From NCBI GenBank assembly GCA_030433005.1, contig JAUILQ010000019.1, positions 31,250 through 95,249 of the forward strand: a stretch of DNA of 64,000 nt, given 5' to 3'. Made by a program: the position numbers and the translations under genes. The notes beneath the pieces are model-generated. The model saw only the letters and a list, made by a program, of their open reading frames with translations. It ran no database searches and was not told where the DNA came from. The stretch comes from Alphaproteobacteria bacterium (GTDB lineage Bacteria > Pseudomonadota > Alphaproteobacteria > Kiloniellales > DSM-21159). Shown here in pieces: positions 60,542 through 64,000 of this stretch; position 1 is the first letter of the stretch; each line of letters opens with the position of its first letter.

Positions 60542-62365
60542 TCAGGCCTTCTCCTCCATGAGCGTCGCCCCGGAGGGGATGCGCATGGCGTCGACGAAGT
60601 CCTGCATCTCCTTGGACGGAGCCGGCGTCATCAGCGAGACGATCCAGGTCACCAGGAAGGCGACCGGGATGCCGAAGATGCCGGCGGAGATGTTGGCGAT
60701 GCCGAACCACAGCTCCATGCCGCCGTAGCGGGTCATGATCAGGTAGAACAGCGTGACGCCGAAGCCCGCGATCATGCCCGCGATCGCGCCCTCCTTGGTC
60801 GTGCGTTTCCACCAGACGCCCATGACCAGCGCCGGGAACAGGCCCGCCGCCGCCAGGCTGAAGGCCCAGGCGACCAGGGCCAGGATGCCGCCCGGCCGCG
60901 TCGTCGCCACCGCGGCGGCGAGCACCGCGACGACGATCAGCAGGATGCGGGCGACGACCAGGCGCCGGGCCGTCGAGGCCTTCGGATCGATCATCCGGTA
61001 GTAGACGTCGTGGCTGAGCGCGTTGGCGATGGCCAGCAGCAGGCCGTCGGCCGTCGACAGCGCGGCGGCGAGGCCGCCCGCGGCCACCAGGCCGGCGATC
61101 ACGTAGGGCAGGCCGGCAATCTCGGGGGTCGCGATGACCACCGTGTCGCTGGCGATGCTGAAGTTGGCGTGGTCGAGCATGGTCACGCCCTTGGCCTGGC
61201 AGGCCGACAGCACCGCCTGGGCGTCGACGGCGTTGGCGCCGCAGATCTTCACCAGGTCGATGTTGCCGTAGATGAACACCCAGCGCGGCAGTTCCTGGAT
61301 CGCCGCCAGGGTGCCCAGCTCGGCCCCGAGGATGTTCTCGTAAACCTCGAACTTCGCGAAGGTCGCGTAGGCCGGGGCGGTGAAGTAGAGCAGGAAGATG
61401 AACAGCAGCGCCCAGCCGACCGAGCGGCGCGCCTCGCGGACGCTCGGCGTCGTGAAGAAGCGCATCAGCACGTGCGGCAGCGACGCGGTGCCGATCATCA
61501 GGCACAGGATGAGGGCGAAGAAGTTGGCCGCCTCGGTGCCGTTCTGCGGCGTCTGCATGAAGGCCTTGGCGCCTTCCAGGGCCGGCTTCGTGGCCTCGAG
61601 GTTCTGGATCTCCTGCAGGACCGAGCCGTACATCAGCTGCGGCAGCGGCACGCCGGTCTGCTGGGCCGAGAGAATCACCACCGGCACCAGGTAGGCGATG
61701 ATCAGCACGATGTATTGGGCGACCTGGGTCCAGGTCACCGCCCGCATGCCGCCGAGCATCGAGCAGACCAGAATGCCGACGAGTCCGACGAAGACCGCGA
61801 TGTTGAAGTCGATGCCCAGGAAACGCGAGGCGATGATGCCCGTACCGGTGATCTGCCCCAGGATGTAGGAGAAGGAGCAGCAGAACAGGATCAGGATGCC
61901 GATCGAGCGGGCGAAGTTGCCGCCGTAGCGCGAGCCCAGGAAGTCCGGGACGGTGTAGGCGCCGAACTTGCGCAGGTAGGGCGCGATCAGCACCGCCACC
62001 AGCACGTAGCCGCCGGTCCAGCCCAGAACGAACGAGAGGTAGCTGTAGCCCTGGGCGTAGAGCCCGCCGGCCATGGCGATGAAGCTGGCCGCGCTCATCC
62101 AGTCGGCGGCCGTGGCCATGCCGTTGTAGAGCGCCGGCACCTTGCGGCCGGCGACGTAGTACTCCGAGACCTGCATGGTCCGGGACAGGATGCCGATCAG
62201 GGCGTAGACGCCGATCGTGAAGAAGACGAAGAGGTAGCCGATGATGCGGTCCGGCACGCCGACCTGCTCGAGCACCGCGAGCAGGATGACGAAGCCGATG
62301 AAGCCGCCGGTGTAGGTCCCGTAGATGCGGCCGAGATTGCTGGTGAAGTCACGTCCGTTGCTCAT
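60542..62365 (-). CDS. Sodium:solute symporter (SSS family, VC_2705/ActP-like)
   Basis: 607-residue inner-membrane carrier with about 13 hydrophobic helices. SSS signatures are SEYYVAGRKVPALYNGMATA, DWMSAASFIAMAGGLYAQGY, YTVPDFLGSRYGG and GGLAAALSTADGLLLAIANAL. The large-subunit type paired with a DUF4212 protein usually carries acetate or another small organic acid; substrate here is inferred only. It follows the DUF4212 gene by 10 bases and ends at a strong terminator. Confidence 0.9.
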   Translation of the reverse strand: MSNGRDFTSNLGRIYGTYTGGFIGFVILLAVLEQVGVPDRIIGYLFVFFTIGVYALIGILSRTMQVSEYYVAGRKVPALYNGMATAADWMSAASFIAMAGGLYAQGYSYLSFVLGWTGGYVLVAVLIAPYLRKFGAYTVPDFLGSRYGGNFARSIGILILFCCSFSYILGQITGTGIIASRFLGIDFNIAVFVGLVGILVCSMLGGMRAVTWTQVAQYIVLIIAYLVPVVILSAQQTGVPLPQLMYGSVLQEIQNLEATKPALEGAKAFMQTPQNGTEAANFFALILCLMIGTASLPHVLMRFFTTPSVREARRSVGWALLFIFLLYFTAPAYATFAKFEVYENILGAELGTLAAIQELPRWVFIYGNIDLVKICGANAVDAQAVLSACQAKGVTMLDHANFSIASDTVVIATPEIAGLPYVIAGLVAAGGLAAALSTADGLLLAIANALSHDVYYRMIDPKASTARRLVVARILLIVVAVLAAAVATTRPGGILALVAWAFSLAAAGLFPALVMGVWWKRTTKEGAIAGMIAGFGVTLFYLIMTRYGGMELWFGIANISAGIFGIPVAFLVTWIVSLMTPAPSKEMQDFVDAMRIPSGATLMEEKA

Positions 62366-62375
62366 GACGCCCTCC

Positions 62376-62642
62376 TCAGTCCTCGGCCACGCCGAAGTCC
62401 TCGTCGATCCGATTCTGCGCCCCGGCGAACCAGAAGCAGAGGATGACGAAGACGATCAGCGATCCCTGCGCGGCCATGTACCAGCCGAGCGGGAAGCCGA
62501 TGATGACGATCTCGTTCAGGGCATCCACGAAGAAGTGGATGACGAAGGAGAACACGAACCAGACCGACAGCGTCGTCCACATGAGCCCCTTGCTCCGGGC
62601 CCAGTGGCGTTCCGCCTCTTCCGGCGTCAACTGTTTTGCCAT
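62376..62642 (-). CDS. DUF4212 family small subunit of sodium:solute symporter
   Basis: 88 residues with two hydrophobic helices: MWTTLSVWFVFSFVIHFFVD and LGWYMAAQGSLIVFVILCFW. The family is found encoded directly before VC_2705-type symporters and is thought to be their partner. ATG 62642 (MAKQLTPEEAERHW) is used; the longer open frame upstream has no similarity. First gene of the two-gene operon. Confidence 0.9.
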   Translation of the reverse strand: MAKQLTPEEAERHWARSKGLMWTTLSVWFVFSFVIHFFVDALNEIVIIGFPLGWYMAAQGSLIVFVILCFWFAGAQNRIDEDFGVAED

Positions 62643-62903
62643 GACGGTAACGGGCCTCCTCGCCTCGATGTTGATGACGGCACGACCCGGCCGGTGACCG
62701 GTGCGAACCGACTCTCGAGCCGGGAACCCTGCTTTGCGACTTTCTGCGAGTCGCGTTCTACCCAAGCCCCCCGACCCCAAGCAGAACGCTGGCCGTTTCG
62801 CACCCGGCACGAACCCCGCAGAAGGGCAGCGATGGCGGGTGGCAACGCGACCTACGTCGTGTAACATGACGTTTAGCACAGTACGTTGCTTGCCCAAAGC
62901 AAA

Positions 62904-63641
62904 ATGCCGGGGAGGCGCCTCTTGCGGTTCCTTGCACTCGGCCGGCCCCGCCGGCAGTCGCCGACAGTGGCCACGGCCGAAGACTTCGAGGAGTTCTTGG
63001 CGGCGCGGGCGGCCTTCGTGTCGCAGCGCAGCACGATCCACTACTGCTACGCCCGCGCCGGGGTGAACTGGGACAAGCTGCTGCGCGAGGAGGCCTTCGC
63101 GCAGGCCATGGAGCGGTGCCGGTGGGAGGCCTACGCGGCGGCCGCCTCGGGGCTCGCTCTGCTCTACGAGGGCCTGCTGCGCGAAGCCGCCCGGGGCCGC
63201 GAGCTGATCCTCGCCGAGTCGCTGGTGCGCTGCCTGCAGGCGGTGCTGCACCGCTATCCCGTCCCGGCCCACGATCCCGAGGCCTGGGATCGCGAACTCG
63301 AGGGCTTCCGGGTCCGACTCGGCCAGGCGCAGCAGGCCGCGCCGCTGGCGGCTCACCTGCACGGCGGCCCCTGCGGCCGCCGCATCTTCGCGGTGCTACC
63401 GATCCATCGCAGGCTGCGCGCCCACGACGCGGAAATGGTCGAGAACTCGCTGCGCTTCGCCTTCGTCAACCAGCACGACGAGGCCGTGCGCGCCTTCGAC
63501 ATCGCGCGCCTGGCCCCGGCGCTGGCCGGGAGCCGCAGCCGCCCGGCCGCTGCACGACGGGGACAGGCGGGTGAGGCCCCGGCGGAGGCTGCCGCCGAGG
63601 CCACCGCCGAACCCAATGCCGTGGGCCGGTGGCCGGCCTGA
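62904..63641 (+). CDS. Conserved-looking protein of unknown function
   Basis: 245 residues, cytoplasmic, mostly helical. Notable segments are STIHYCYARAGVNWDKLLRE (about 43-62), CRWEAYAAAASGLALLYEGL and a C-terminal Ala/Glu-rich tail (from about 205). I recognise no domain. It is divergent from the symporter operon across 261 bases and is followed by another gene 7 bases later, so they may be co-transcribed. TTG 62886 is an alternative start. Confidence 0.65.
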   Translation: MPGRRLLRFLALGRPRRQSPTVATAEDFEEFLAARAAFVSQRSTIHYCYARAGVNWDKLLREEAFAQAMERCRWEAYAAAASGLALLYEGLLREAARGRELILAESLVRCLQAVLHRYPVPAHDPEAWDRELEGFRVRLGQAQQAAPLAAHLHGGPCGRRIFAVLPIHRRLRAHDAEMVENSLRFAFVNQHDEAVRAFDIARLAPALAGSRSRPAAARRGQAGEAPAEAAAEATAEPNAVGRWPA

Positions 63642-63648
63642 GACGTCG

Positions 63649-64000
63649 ATGAGGCGGGGCGACGGCGAGCGCCGGACGGTGCTGCTGGCCCTGCTGGCCG
63701 CCGCCGCCGCGCTCGTCGCGCTCGGCGTCTCCGCGGCGCTGCCGTGGCTGGGCGCCGGGCCGCCGCCGCTCGTGCTGGTCGCCGTCCTGCTGGCCCTCGG
63801 CGTCGGCGCGCTCTGGGCGGCGCTGACCCTGGCCGACCAGCACTTCGACGATCTGGAGCGCCTGCGCGGCGCCCTGCTGATCGCGGCCGACGGGCCGGCG
63901 CGCGGCAGCGCGGCGCTGGAGGCCGCCGCGGCCGGCGGCGGTGCCGAGACGCGGCGCCTCGTCGAGGCGTCCGCGCGGCTCGTCGCCCGCCAGGCCGACG
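63649..64000 (+). CDS. N-terminal part of a membrane protein, cut by window end
   Basis: About 117 codons from ATG 63649. Two hydrophobic helices (about 11-33 and 41-63) are followed by an amphipathic, HAMP-like stretch (ADQHFDDLERLRGALLIAAD), and the frame runs off the window. Genes beside DUF4212 symporters in related bacteria can encode membrane-tethered 3'-5' exonucleases or sensor proteins, but the catalytic part is not visible, so no function is assigned. Confidence 0.6.
   Translation, partial: MRRGDGERRTVLLALLAAAAALVALGVSAALPWLGAGPPPLVLVAVLLALGVGALWAALTLADQHFDDLERLRGALLIAADGPARGSAALEAAAAGGGAETRRLVEASARLVARQAD

Overview
The window reads as one contiguous stretch of a very GC-rich chromosome, most likely from a Rhodospirillales-type alphaproteobacterium. 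This is inferred from third-codon G/C bias almost throughout, a dnaG-rpoD pair, alphaproteobacterial-style RpoD and CarAB proteins, an aerobic benzoyl-CoA (box) pathway and a crtYIB/crtWZ/crtE carotenoid set. No prophage, transposase or CRISPR array is visible. The only compositional outlier is an AT-rich islet of about 1 kb next to a tRNA gene (about 12.1-13.1 kb).

Layout. 0-10.5 kb is housekeeping: a DUF2237 tail, then carA-carB-greA on the minus strand, and gatB/yqeY, dnaG and rpoD on the plus strand. 10.5-16 kb holds a RutG-like pyrimidine/purine permease, a tRNA with CAT anticodon (probably tRNA-Ile2), the AT-rich islet, and an L,D-transpeptidase/M23 peptidase pair for cell-wall remodelling. 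16-32 kb is a coherent benzoate module. It contains a Liv-type ABC transporter (livK, H, M, G, F), DUF4863, benzoate-CoA ligase, an alpha/beta hydrolase, boxD, DUF309, boxC, boxB, boxA, a thioesterase and the regulator boxR, with a PaaG-like isomerase next door. Four copies of a GCAATATAAT-type element with TGCA half-sites lie in the two control regions. They are the predicted BoxR operators and tie transporter and catabolic genes into one regulon.

33-42 kb is mixed: a TfdA-type dioxygenase broken by an in-frame TGA, an AAC(3)-like acetyltransferase, a carboxymuconolactone decarboxylase homologue, App1 and P1-peptidase genes, PqiA, a membrane protein with a possibly degenerate zincin domain, and an envelope PRC-barrel protein with about 20 nine-residue beta repeats. 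42-50 kb is carotenoid synthesis. crtY-crtI-crtB (plus strand) meets a tightly overlapped minus-strand operon crtE-ABC ATPase-ABC permease-crtW-crtZ. Together these predict ketolated, hydroxylated carotenoids of the astaxanthin type, with a dedicated ABC-2 transporter of unknown substrate inside the operon.

50-64 kb has a flavin reductase, a LuxR-type regulator followed by a polyamine-type potABCD transporter, a serine hydrolase, an extensin-like protein, a DJ-1/PfpI protein, four small membrane proteins, and a sodium:solute symporter with its DUF4212 partner. It ends in two poorly characterised plus-strand genes, the last cut by the window edge. All functions are inferred from sequence alone, without database searches.
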